DNA from: CAYMAZ01 sp964428185
Lineage (GTDB): Bacteria > Bacteroidota > Bacteroidia > Bacteroidales > DTU049
DNA: 27,136 nt
Assembly: GCA_964428185.1 (NCBI GenBank)
Contig: CAYRXH010000033.1
Span: forward strand, 1 to 27,136
Direction of reading: 5' to 3'
The position numbers and the translations under genes were made by a program. Position 1 is the stretch's first letter; each line of letters opens with the position of its first letter. Below the pieces are notes generated by a model. That model made no database searches, was not told the DNA's origin, and saw only the letters and a list, made by a program, of their open reading frames with translations. Of this stretch, positions 1 through 7,419 are shown piece after piece.

Positions 1-230
1 TATAAGGTTATAGGGGCATATAATATTGAATATTGCTCCAAAGGAGTCCACTTGGGAAATGTCGAATTTCGAATGTTGCTCCAAAGGAAACCCCCTTTCA
101 AAGCATTCCCTATCCCAGGCCAGAGGCTTCACTATGGGAAAGGGATCACTATTTATCACTATGTGATGTGCAATATCAAATTTCCAACACAGAATGTCGA
201 TGGGATAATCTGATGAAAAGAAATATTTAG
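1..230. repeat. Degenerate intergenic repeat region
   Basis: No credible gene is seen here. An 18-base unit at 28-45 (gaatattgctccaaagga) recurs at 71-88 with one mismatch (gaatgttgctccaaagga), each followed by a related purine/pyrimidine tail. Between and after the copies are AT-rich stretches resembling gaattcgaat and aatatcaaatttcc. I recall such 'gaatatcgaat'-type degenerate repeats from intergenic DNA of many Bacteroidota. A 65-codon open frame at 33-230 translates this repeat and has no protein-like composition, so I treat it as spurious. From 231 to 300, the 3' flank of tatC, I see no clear hairpin terminator or other element. Confidence 0.45.
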
Positions 231-300
231 AAATTTCCATTAGTGAATTCTTCGGATGAATATTCTGGGTTCGATATTTACTGTTTCATCTTCTCCTCTC

Positions 301-1134
301 TCAATGTGGCGAGAGAATTTTTTCTTCCATTCCGTCACTCTTTCTGATTCTTCTTGCGGATACCCAAATTCCGCCCTCATAGAGCAGGGCGAGGGGTATG
401 GCAACAAGCAACAAAGTGACAAAATCTGATGTCGGAGTAATAACAGCGGCAAGGATAAAAGACGCAACAATACCATGTCGTCTGTATTTTCTGAGCATCG
501 TCGGGGTGATAATTCCGATGGATGTAAGAATACTGATAAGCAGCGGAAGTTCGAACAACAAACCTGTCAGCAAAGTTGTTGTCACAAGCATTGAAATGTA
601 ACTGTTCATATGTATCTGATTGGAAATGTCAGGACTGATTCTGTAATTTCCAAGAAACATCACGGCAAAGGGAAGAATAATAAACCAGGCAAATGCAGTA
701 CCGGTGAAAAACAACAGACTGCCTGAAAATACGAAGCGTTTAAGTGTTCTTTTCTCTCTGGAGTATAATCCTGGTTTTAGGAATTGCCAAAGCTGAAATA
801 GAATCCAGGGAAATGTAAGAAGCAGTCCGCTGACAATTGAAATTTTTAGGTGTGCCGTAAACTGCCCTGCCATTTCAATATTAATAAGAAAAAAATCAGG
901 TCTAATGCCACACAGTGTATCTAATCCAAGGTGTTTTCCTGCTTTGCAGAGCAGTCTGAATGTGATGAAGTCTTTATCCATAGGTGCCAGAACCACATGT
1001 CTGAACAATTCATCAATAAATATAAAGCTGGCAATGGAAAATATCAGAACCAGTAGCAAAACCAATATCAACCGTCTTCTTAGTTCTTGCAAATGATAAA
1101 AAAAATCGTTTTCTTTATTTTGTATGGAGTTCAT
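301..1134 (-). CDS. tatC: Sec-independent protein translocase TatC
   Basis: Polytopic inner-membrane receptor of the twin-arginine translocation system, which recognises RR signal peptides of folded cargo. The 277-residue product has the family hallmarks: an N-terminal HLQELRRRL at 14-22 before the first membrane helix, FLKPGLYSREK at 118-128 at the cytoplasmic loop after helix 2, FELPLL at 194-199 carrying the conserved Glu, and ITPTSD at 232-237. About six hydrophobic helices can be traced. Length is slightly above the usual 240-260 because of a roughly 40-residue first periplasmic loop (41-90). The ATG abuts the mutS2 stop codon with no spacer, which suggests one transcript and translational coupling. 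No tatA or tatB gene lies in the window, so the partners must be elsewhere. Confidence 0.96.
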   Translation of the reverse strand: MNSIQNKENDFFYHLQELRRRLILVLLLVLIFSIASFIFIDELFRHVVLAPMDKDFITFRLLCKAGKHLGLDTLCGIRPDFFLINIEMAGQFTAHLKISIVSGLLLTFPWILFQLWQFLKPGLYSREKRTLKRFVFSGSLLFFTGTAFAWFIILPFAVMFLGNYRISPDISNQIHMNSYISMLVTTTLLTGLLFELPLLISILTSIGIITPTMLRKYRRHGIVASFILAAVITPTSDFVTLLLVAIPLALLYEGGIWVSARRIRKSDGMEEKILSPH

Positions 1135-3573
1135 TTATCGTTTGAGTTTAACCAGTGTTATTCCATCACCTCCACGTTCAACATGTTCACTTTCAAAGCC
1201 TTCAACATTAGGGTGTTTTGCCAGTATCTGCCTTACAACTGTTCTCAGTATCCCATGTCCTTTTCCATGCAGAACGCTAAAATCATAAATTCCTATAAGT
1301 AAAGCATCATCTATGTGTTTTTCAAGAATATAAATTACTTCTTCAGCCCTGGCTCCTCTAATATCCAGTTGTTGCCTGAAATGTTCTGTTTTTCTGTTCA
1401 GATCATTCTTCACAATAACACTTTGTACCTGCTTTTTATTCTTACCTATTGAAGTCACCATCTCTGAAGGCAGAGTCATTGATACAGAATTGAAGGCTAC
1501 TTTTACCTTTTTATCTGAAAGCACTTCCAAAATATTTCCTTCCATTCCGCTGACAATGTGTTTGACTTTCATGCCTGCCTGAAGTTGTTGGGACACAGAG
1601 GGAACATCTTCTATTTTTTTTGTTCGATGAACTTTTCTGATTACTCTTTCAGGGAGTTTTGCTGCAGGTTCAAATGATTCTGCTTTTTGTTCCAATTGCT
1701 TCAGGTCTCCTCTGAGAATTTTGGTCTTCTCTTTGTTTGCTTCTGATTCTCTGATTTCCCGGACTGTATTTTCAATTGTCCTATTGACTTCACTGAGTAA
1801 TTCCCGGGCTTCATTTTTTGTTTTGTCAATAATCTCTTTTTGTTTGGCTTCAACAGAATGAATCAGCGCTGAATACTTTTCAATGAGCTCATTGAGAAAT
1901 GTCTCTGCCATTTTTTGCTGTTCAATCTTTTCATTCAGCAAAGAGGCTTTTTGTTCTACATCAGAAATTTTTTGTTCAAATGTAATCCGTTCGTTTCCGG
2001 CTAAAATTTTTGCATGATCAATAATATGCTGCGGAATACCGGTTCTGTTTGCAATTTCAAAGGTGAATGAGTTTCCAGGAATACCGGTTTGCATCTGAAA
2101 AGAAGGTTGCAATTTTTCTGTATCAAATATCATGGAGGCATTTTGCATTCCGGGCGTCGAATCTGCCATCTTTTTTAAAACATCAAGATGTGTAGTCACA
2201 ACACCCATGGCATTCAATTCATGCAAGTATAACAGCATCGCCTGAGCCATAGCCCCACCAAGCACAGGGTCGGTTCCTGAGCCGATCTCATCAATCAGAA
2301 AAAGCATTCCCTCTTTTGCTCTTGATAGCAGCTCCTTCATCGTATGAAGATGGGAGGAATAAGTGCTCAGATCTGCCTCAATGGACTGGCCATCACCCAT
2401 GTCAAGAAAAATAGTATTAAAAATACCTGCAGTTGAATTCTCATCTACAGAAACAGGAAGAGCAGCCTGAATCATTGCCTGAGTCAGAGCAACAGTCTTC
2501 AAAACCACAGATTTACCCCCTGCATTGGCCCCTGACAGCACAAGTATCCTATTGTATTCATTCAACCGTATTGTCAATGGGATAACTTTTTTATTCTGTT
2601 TTTTCAGATGCATATTAAGCACCGGATTAACAACGTTATTCCAGGAAATATGAGGAGCATCAGAAACCGGAGGTAAAACTGCATTGTACTGTAAGGCATA
2701 TTTTGCTCTTGCAAAGATGAAATCTGCCCAGGCAATCATTTCAAGATAAGAAGCGACATCATCGATATTCTGCCTGATTTTTTCAGAGATATCTGCAAGT
2801 ATTTTTCTTATTTCACGCTCTTGCGCAGATACACTGTCCCTTAGCTTGTTTCCTAATTCAACAATTTCCATCGGCTCAATATAAACCGTCTGCCCTGTTG
2901 CAGATTCATCATGGATAATTCCTCTGATTTTATATTTTGAAGATGCCGGTATGGGAATTACATTTCTTCCATTTCGAACTGTAAGTGTTGCATCCCCTCC
3001 GGTAATTCCGGATGTTTTCAGTTGTTTAAAGATGGAAAGCATTTTCTTTTCCACATCCCTTTCAAGTCGGACCTGGTTTTTACGGAGCTCATAAAGCTCT
3101 GGGGAAGCATCATCTCTGATGTTGCCGTCATCGTCAAGAACCTTGTAACAGTTAATGAACAGGTGTTCATGAAAAGAAACAGTTCGGATAACTGAAGAGA
3201 TGGTTTCAATGTGTGTTCCAGTTTCTGAAAATCTGATAAGTTCCTTAACCGAAGCAAGCATTTTTTTTATTCTGTTGAGATTTTCAACATCTACTACCCA
3301 GCCAGGAGTCCGCAAACTTTCCAATGTTGTGAGTAAATCATCACATTCGGGTGCAGGAAGTTTTGCGCCTGACTGTAAAATCAGAATGGCTTCATGGACA
3401 GGCAGATGTTCATTTTCAATCTGTTCGGCTTTGGAAAAAAATGTCGGATGAAGTGCCTTGTTTTTCCCTGGCTGAGAAGTACATAAAGATGCAAAAACGC
3501 TTAAAACCGTGTCCAGGTCTGACACTGAAAAGAAATCAACCGGATAGAAGCCAGGTTTCATGGATTTTATCAT
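1135..3573 (-). CDS. mutS2: Endonuclease MutS2 (MutS family ATPase with Smr domain)
   Basis: MutS2 acts on branched DNA and on collided or stalled ribosomes; it does not perform classical mismatch repair. Numbering the longest frame (TTG at 3585, 816 residues), the ATPase has Walker A GANAGGKS at 352-359, the ST signature around 405-413, Walker B and D-loop LFLIDEIGSGTDP at 428-440 and the TTH switch at 464-466. A long charged coiled coil spans about 535-635. The Smr nuclease domain (about 738-816) has LDIRGAR and HGKG. The MutS mismatch-recognition domain is absent, as expected. I prefer the ATG at 3573 (812 residues); the ATG at 3561 is also possible. The upstream TTG lies inside a promoter-like box, which argues against it. 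tatC follows with zero spacing. Confidence 0.95.
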   Translation of the reverse strand: MIKSMKPGFYPVDFFSVSDLDTVLSVFASLCTSQPGKNKALHPTFFSKAEQIENEHLPVHEAILILQSGAKLPAPECDDLLTTLESLRTPGWVVDVENLNRIKKMLASVKELIRFSETGTHIETISSVIRTVSFHEHLFINCYKVLDDDGNIRDDASPELYELRKNQVRLERDVEKKMLSIFKQLKTSGITGGDATLTVRNGRNVIPIPASSKYKIRGIIHDESATGQTVYIEPMEIVELGNKLRDSVSAQEREIRKILADISEKIRQNIDDVASYLEMIAWADFIFARAKYALQYNAVLPPVSDAPHISWNNVVNPVLNMHLKKQNKKVIPLTIRLNEYNRILVLSGANAGGKSVVLKTVALTQAMIQAALPVSVDENSTAGIFNTIFLDMGDGQSIEADLSTYSSHLHTMKELLSRAKEGMLFLIDEIGSGTDPVLGGAMAQAMLLYLHELNAMGVVTTHLDVLKKMADSTPGMQNASMIFDTEKLQPSFQMQTGIPGNSFTFEIANRTGIPQHIIDHAKILAGNERITFEQKISDVEQKASLLNEKIEQQKMAETFLNELIEKYSALIHSVEAKQKEIIDKTKNEARELLSEVNRTIENTVREIRESEANKEKTKILRGDLKQLEQKAESFEPAAKLPERVIRKVHRTKKIEDVPSVSQQLQAGMKVKHIVSGMEGNILEVLSDKKVKVAFNSVSMTLPSEMVTSIGKNKKQVQSVIVKNDLNRKTEHFRQQLDIRGARAEEVIYILEKHIDDALLIGIYDFSVLHGKGHGILRTVVRQILAKHPNVEGFESEHVERGGDGITLVKLKR

Positions 3574-3582
3574 TACAGGATT

Positions 3583-3590
3583 CAAAAATA
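3583..3590 (-). promoter_or_regulatory. Candidate -7 box for mutS2-tatC
   Basis: The minus strand reads TATTTTTG, a full match to the Bacteroidota -7 consensus TAnnTTTG, just upstream of the mutS2 ATG codons. No good TTG -33 element sits 19-21 bases further up; a T-run from the adjacent terminator lies there. If used, transcription would begin within about 5-17 bases of the ATG at 3573 or 3561. The match is short and AT-rich, so chance is possible. Confidence 0.35.
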
Positions 3591-3608
3591 CTGCTTTTCT
3601 TCGTTGAA

Positions 3609-3642
3609 TAAAAAAAAGTTCCGCACAAACATGTACGGAACT
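3609..3642 (-). terminator. Rho-independent terminator after the usp gene
   Basis: At 3617-3642 the sequence forms an AGTTCCG/CGGAACT stem of 7 pairs, extended by three more pairs after one mismatch, with an ACAA/AACA-type four-base loop. On the minus strand it is followed by a run of nine T (A-run at 3609-3617). It lies between the stop of the universal stress gene and the start of mutS2, so it would end the usp transcript. A weaker second hairpin (CCACG/CGTGG, about 3643-3662) precedes it. Confidence 0.8.
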
Positions 3643-3666
3643 CCACGATTTGCAAGCCGTGGAAGA

Positions 3667-4509
3667 TTATTTTGTAATGTAAAAGTTCTTTGGATGTACA
3701 CTTAGAACAGGAATAGGAGAGTGATTGACCATCTGCTGGGCATAGGGGCCAAGGAAAATGTTGGCAGCTGCAGTTTCCTGTTCAGTCATAATACAAATGA
3801 TGTCGGCGTTGTTTTCTTCAGCAAATTTTAAAGTTTCAGAAGTCACATTTGTTGCCTTCACTTCGGTATATGAATTTTTAATACCCAGTTTGGTGAAATA
3901 CTCAGCCATCTGCATTGAATAACTTTGTACACGTTTTTTAATGGTCGAAACTGATGAAATTGCAAGCCCAAGGATTAATACTTCTGCTCCGAAAGATTTC
4001 GCAATTTCTGCGGCATATGGAGCCTTTTGTCTTGTTTCTCTGGTGCTGTCTATGGGCAAAACAATTTTTGAGATTTTCTTTTTCACCACATATCCCTGAC
4101 GGATGGTAATTACAGGACAGGGAGAAGCAGAAACAATCCTGTTGGCATTACTTCCAATCCAAAGTTCTTCGAACCCTGAAATACCATGGGTTCCCGATAC
4201 TATTAGCTGTGCATCATTATATTTTGCCTGATTGGCAATTTCCTCATACACTTTTCCACTTCGGATTTTATATTTCAATTCTCCCTTTTTCAGGTCTTTT
4301 GAATACTTTTTTATAATGTCATCAAATCTGCGATGAACTTCCTTTCTGTATGATCCGGAAGAATTATCAAAAATTGAATCTGCTGAACCTGGTTTGTCAA
4401 CCCATACCATTGTAATATTGGCTTCCAGATTGTTTGCCAGCAAAATTGCATAGTTCAATGCATTCATTGCTCCTTTGGAGAAGTCGATGCCTACAATTAT
4501 TTCTTTCAT
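3667..4509 (-). CDS. Tandem-domain universal stress protein (Usp family)
   Basis: Cytoplasmic protein of two fused Usp domains, 280 residues from the ATG at 4509. The N-terminal domain starts with KEIIVGIDFS and keeps the ATP-binding pattern G-2x-G-9x-G-S (GTHG at 106-109, GS at 119-120). The second domain starts near 147 (KIVLPIDST) and at the equivalent place has MTEQETAAANIFLGP, so the glycine pattern is lost and nucleotide binding there is doubtful. This one-active, one-degenerate layout occurs in other tandem Usp proteins. A TTG codon upstream at 4554 could extend the frame by 15 residues, but that stretch is AT-rich and the Usp fold begins directly at the ATG. The gene is flanked by terminators on both sides and so is probably monocistronic. 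The stress it answers to cannot be read from sequence. Confidence 0.88.
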   Translation of the reverse strand: MKEIIVGIDFSKGAMNALNYAILLANNLEANITMVWVDKPGSADSIFDNSSGSYRKEVHRRFDDIIKKYSKDLKKGELKYKIRSGKVYEEIANQAKYNDAQLIVSGTHGISGFEELWIGSNANRIVSASPCPVITIRQGYVVKKKISKIVLPIDSTRETRQKAPYAAEIAKSFGAEVLILGLAISSVSTIKKRVQSYSMQMAEYFTKLGIKNSYTEVKATNVTSETLKFAEENNADIICIMTEQETAAANIFLGPYAQQMVNHSPIPVLSVHPKNFYITK

Positions 4510-4571
4510 AAGTTGTGTGAAATTAATTTTGTTAAAATTAATATTATTTTTCAATAGTTGTTATTTTTTTT

Positions 4572-4601
4572 AAAAAAAAGGGGGTTACTTTATGCAACCC
4601 C
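4572..4601 (-). terminator. Rho-independent terminator of the exb operon
   Basis: A GGGGTT (4581-4586) / AACCCC (4596-4601) stem of 6 GC-rich pairs closes a nine-base loop. On the minus strand it is followed by a run of eight T (A-run 4572-4579). It sits 22 bases beyond the stop codon of the last exbD gene. Confidence 0.85.
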
Positions 4602-4623
4602 TGAATCTTCAATAAAAGGCAAA

Positions 4624-5094
4624 TTAGTTTGATTGAAAAATATTTCCCTTTCTTGTTGAATAGTTTATTTTAAAAGCACTGGCATATCTAAGCTCCTGCT
4701 TCACATCAGTGACAATACCCATTTTAGTTTCCTCATCCACTTTCAGAGAGAAAGTGATAAAGGGTTTGTCTTGTTCATTTCTTCTTGATTTTTCAACAAA
4801 AACAAACTCAGCAATATGTGCGGGCATTGCAAACACATCATTAAGCTGAATGCGGGGTTCAACGCCATAGATAGAATTGATTGGTTTTCCGATATAAATA
4901 TAACTTACAAGTGCTTTTCTTTCCAGTCTTTGTACTTCTGAGGCCATGGGGACTTTAAAGTTCACCAAAAGAGTGGCTTCACGAATGGTAGTAATAACCA
5001 TAAAGAAGAACAAAAACATGAAGATAATGTCAGACATGGAGCCGGTATTGATGCTAGGTACCGTGGGTTTTTCGTCTTTTCTGAATCGTGCCAT
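4624..5094 (-). CDS. exbD: ExbD/TolR-family biopolymer transport protein (second copy)
   Basis: Subunit of a proton-driven ExbB/ExbD motor in the inner membrane that energises outer-membrane transport through TonB or acts on the envelope. The 156-residue product has a short cytoplasmic N-terminus, the SMSDIIFMFLFFFMV helix (about 20-35) with the proton-carrying Asp at 22, and a periplasmic domain with a basic stretch near the end. The start ATG overlaps the stop codon of the upstream exbD by one base (TAATG), a sign of translational coupling. It is last in the four-gene operon exbB, membrane protein, exbD, exbD and is followed by a strong terminator. The two ExbD proteins differ clearly in the periplasmic part, so they probably form a heteromer or serve different partners. 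Confidence 0.9.
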   Translation of the reverse strand: MARFRKDEKPTVPSINTGSMSDIIFMFLFFFMVITTIREATLLVNFKVPMASEVQRLERKALVSYIYIGKPINSIYGVEPRIQLNDVFAMPAHIAEFVFVEKSRRNEQDKPFITFSLKVDEETKMGIVTDVKQELRYASAFKINYSTRKGNIFQSN

Positions 5095-5678
5095 TATTTT
5101 TTTCCTCCCACATCTTTAGGTTCAGCTTCTGAGATTTTCATTGGTATTGCTTTGCGGATGGATTTCTGCAATTCGGGATCTTTGAGATCTTCGTATTTTG
5201 CACCGAATCTTTCCATAGCAAGTTCATCTCTGAGTTCGTTGAATGCCGCAGTGAGTTCATTCTGTACCTCAATATACATTTTATATGAAGTTCCGCGGTC
5301 ATTCTGAAGAGAAACAATCCCTTTGGATACCTGATACATTCCGATATGAGGTATATTGATGGGGTCATCTTTTTCAGGAAGATTGGGATCATTGAATTCA
5401 TTTTTTACAAAATCCTTCACTTCCTGTCTGAGAGTACGAATGTCTCCGGGTTTTCCCCTTACCAGAAGCTGGTCATAAGTATTGATAAGAACAACAAAAA
5501 TATTGCGCTTTTTGACCTTAACATCGTCAATCTGGATGTTTGGGTCTGGAGGAGGAGGCAAAAGACGATTGATACCCAAATCAGTGTCAATGGATGATGT
5601 TAACAGAAAGAATGTTAACAACAGAAAAGAAATATCTGCCATTGACGATGTGTTCAGTTCGGGTGTTTTCCTTGCCAT
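5094..5678 (-). CDS. exbD: ExbD/TolR-family biopolymer transport protein (first copy)
   Basis: Inner-membrane proton-channel subunit paired with ExbB. The 194 residues begin with MARKTPELNTSSMADISF; the single helix (about 14-30) keeps the essential Asp at 15. A tetraproline segment (LLPPPPDPN, 39-47) follows, leading to a periplasmic domain longer than the classical 140-residue ExbD, with a charged tail (160-194). It is four bases downstream of the three-helix membrane protein gene and overlaps the next exbD start by one base. Paired, non-identical exbD genes behind one exbB are common in Bacteroidota, where many SusC/TonB-dependent transporters need energising. No tonB gene is in the window. 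Confidence 0.9.
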   Translation of the reverse strand: MARKTPELNTSSMADISFLLLTFFLLTSSIDTDLGINRLLPPPPDPNIQIDDVKVKKRNIFVVLINTYDQLLVRGKPGDIRTLRQEVKDFVKNEFNDPNLPEKDDPINIPHIGMYQVSKGIVSLQNDRGTSYKMYIEVQNELTAAFNELRDELAMERFGAKYEDLKDPELQKSIRKAIPMKISEAEPKDVGGKK

Positions 5679-5682
5679 TGTA

Positions 5683-6018
5683 TTATCTTTTTAAGAATTT
5701 TGTGACCTGAGAGTAAACAATTGCTGCAAAAACTGCTGCAATGATGAAATAGAGCAAAATGAGTGCACTTCCGATGAGTTTACTGTATGCCATATCAGTG
5801 CCTGTTTTTTCAAAAAACAATGGGCTGACATCATCTGACTTTGAAACAGCAAAAGCAATTAGGAACAGTACAACAAGCACACCTACACCGATCAGTGAGG
5901 GGATCGCTTCTTTGATGCTTCCGATCAGTGCTTTTATCGAGAAAAACACGATCGCCAGAAGAGCAAAGCCAGCAAAAATATAGGTGACTATGATACCAAT
6001 ATTAATTAATGAGTTCAT
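5683..6018 (-). CDS. Small three-helix membrane protein in the ExbB-ExbD operon
   Basis: I recognise no named family. The 111-residue product is almost entirely hydrophobic with three helices at about 8-30, 41-59 and 79-103, a short polar loop (59-80, SKSDDVSPLFFEKTGT), and a positively charged C-terminus (KFLKR). It lies two bases after exbB and four bases before the first exbD, so it is surely co-translated with the motor. My inference is an accessory subunit or assembly factor of this ExbB/ExbD complex. From memory, a protein of this kind occupies the same slot in other Bacteroidota exb operons, which would support a conserved role, but I could not check this. No catalytic motif is visible. 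Confidence 0.8.
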   Translation of the reverse strand: MNSLINIGIIVTYIFAGFALLAIVFFSIKALIGSIKEAIPSLIGVGVLVVLFLIAFAVSKSDDVSPLFFEKTGTDMAYSKLIGSALILLYFIIAAVFAAIVYSQVTKFLKR

Positions 6019-6020
6019 TA

Positions 6021-6833
6021 TTAAATATTTTTAGTGTTTTTGAACTTAACGACAATATCCATAAAGCTGATGCTGGCATCTTCCATATCATTGACAATGC
6101 TTTCAATTTTTGATACCAGATAGTTGTATAGCAACTGCAGGATAATGGCAGTAATAAGCCCAAATACCGTAGTTAAAAGGGCAACTTTCATGCCACCGGC
6201 AACAACTGTTGGAGAAATATCCCCTGCTTTTTCAATAGAGTCAAACGCCTGAACCATCCCGATTACTGTTCCGAGAAACCCGAGCATGGGAGCAAGAGCG
6301 ATGAACAATGATATCCATACGAGGTTGCTTTCAAGGCGTCCCATCTGCACACCACCATAAGAAACAATTGATTTCTCAATAATTTCGATGTTTTCCTGAA
6401 TTCTGTCAAGACCCTGATAGAAAATGCTGGCAACTGGTCCGCGTGTACTGCGGCAAAGTTCTTTTGCGCCTTCTACTCCTTCTGCATTCAGTTTGTCTTC
6501 AAGCTGAACAAGGAGTTTTTTGGTGTTAGTTGAAGCGAGGTTCAGATAAATGATACGTTCAATCACAAGTGCGAGACCGATGATAAGACAGAGAAGAATC
6601 GGGGTCATCCAGCCTGCACCACCTTCGATGAATTTTTCCTTGAGAACCTGATGAAACGTTTTTGTTCCTTCTGCTTCTTCTGTTGGAACAACTTCTGTTG
6701 TTGCCGGGGCAGTGTCGTTAGCCACCTGTTCTGTAGTATCAGTTGCGGTGGTATCTTCCTGCGCCATCACGTTTGATGAGAATCCAATTGCAAGCACAAA
6801 TGCTACTGCAAGTAATGAAATTAATTTTTTCAT
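6021..6833 (-). CDS. exbB: MotA/TolQ/ExbB proton channel family protein
   Basis: Pentameric proton-channel subunit that, with ExbD, converts proton motive force into motion for outer-membrane transport. Of 270 residues, 1-24 form a cleavable-looking signal peptide (cut near VMAQ), followed by a Thr/Glu/Ala-rich low-complexity periplasmic segment (25-57). Three helices follow: about 76-98, 170-195 (APMLGFLGTVIGM, with the channel Thr) and 213-240 (ALLTTVFGLITA). The signal-peptide-plus-linker form is longer than E. coli ExbB and is usual in Bacteroidota. It is first of four tightly packed genes. The gene starts 62 bases downstream of tRNA-Ser on the same strand; no convincing TAnnTTTG box lies between, so its promoter is unresolved. 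Confidence 0.93.
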   Translation of the reverse strand: MKKLISLLAVAFVLAIGFSSNVMAQEDTTATDTTEQVANDTAPATTEVVPTEEAEGTKTFHQVLKEKFIEGGAGWMTPILLCLIIGLALVIERIIYLNLASTNTKKLLVQLEDKLNAEGVEGAKELCRSTRGPVASIFYQGLDRIQENIEIIEKSIVSYGGVQMGRLESNLVWISLFIALAPMLGFLGTVIGMVQAFDSIEKAGDISPTVVAGGMKVALLTTVFGLITAIILQLLYNYLVSKIESIVNDMEDASISFMDIVVKFKNTKNI

Positions 6834-6898
6834 GGTTGTTTCTATTGGTTTTTACTGGTTATGTTTTAATGTTTGTTTTGTTTAAGGTCTTTTGATGG

Positions 6899-6986
6899 CG
6901 GAGAGAAAGGGATTCGAACCCTTGATCCGCTTTCGACGGATACACGCTTTCCAAGCGTGCGCCTTCGACCACTCGGCCATCTCTCC
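6899..6986 (-). tRNA. tRNA-Ser (anticodon GGA)
   Basis: A full class II cloverleaf is seen on the minus strand. The acceptor stem GGAGAGA pairs with TCTCTCC, and the discriminator is G. The anticodon arm is CACGC-TTGGAAA-GCGTG, giving GGA. A long variable arm (TCCG..CGGA) is typical of serine, and the T-arm is AAGGG-TTCGAAT-CCCTT. The CCA end is encoded at 6896-6898. It sits between the rplU-rpmA terminator and exbB. Confidence 0.97.
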
Positions 6987-7072
6987 CTAAGTATTTCTTT
7001 TTTTTGGAGGGTGCTAAATTAGCAAGTTTTTTTTTATTAACACGAGTTTTTTTAAAAAATTATATCTTCCAG

Positions 7073-7106
7073 AAAAAAAAAGCCCCGGCATTGCAAGGCA
7101 GAGGCT
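7073..7106 (-). terminator. Rho-independent terminator after rpmA
   Basis: On the minus strand an imperfect GC-rich hairpin (7081-7106, outer AGCC/GGCT, inner GCC/GGC with mismatches) is followed by nine T (A-run 7073-7081). It lies 23 bases past the rpmA stop codon and would end the rplU-rpmA transcript before tRNA-Ser. Confidence 0.75.
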
Positions 7107-7129
7107 TATCAAACGATTTTCAATAAATA

Positions 7130-7387
7130 TTATTGTACAGGAATCACATGAACGCATGAGCGGTCTTCCCTGGTTTTTTTAAATTCAACTTTTCCGTTGA
7201 CCAGAGCAAATAATGAGTGATCCTTGCCAATCCCGACATTTTCTCCGGGATGATGAACAGTACCTCTTTGTCTAACGATGATATTGCCGGCTTTGGCATA
7301 TTGTCCGCCAAAAATTTTAACGCCGAGACGCTTACTGTGGGATTCTCTTCCGTTATTTGAACTACCGACACCTTTCTTATGAGCCAT
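7130..7387 (-). CDS. rpmA: Large ribosomal subunit protein bL27
   Basis: Ribosomal protein of the 50S subunit whose N-terminal tail reaches the peptidyl-transferase centre. The 85-residue product opens with MAHKKGVGSSNNGRES and continues with SKRLGVKIFGGQ, RQRGTVHHPGENVGIGKDHSLFA in segments typical of bL27. The N-terminus begins directly with AHKK, so there is no cleavable leader of the Firmicutes type. It follows rplU by 32 bases in the usual rplU-rpmA order and is followed by a terminator. Confidence 0.98.
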   Translation of the reverse strand: MAHKKGVGSSNNGRESHSKRLGVKIFGGQYAKAGNIIVRQRGTVHHPGENVGIGKDHSLFALVNGKVEFKKTREDRSCVHVIPVQ

Positions 7388-7419
7388 GGTGATTTATTTT
7401 TTGGTGTTATTAACTTTGT

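Noticed and set aside
33..230. 65-codon open frame on the plus strand
   Set aside because: It translates a repeat unit twice (SPLG.., ..APKETP..) and has the look of intergenic repeat DNA, with no ribosome binding site or family resemblance.
4510..4554. TTG start extending the universal stress protein
   Set aside because: The added residues are Asn/Lys-rich from AT-rich spacer, and the Usp fold begins at ATG 4509.
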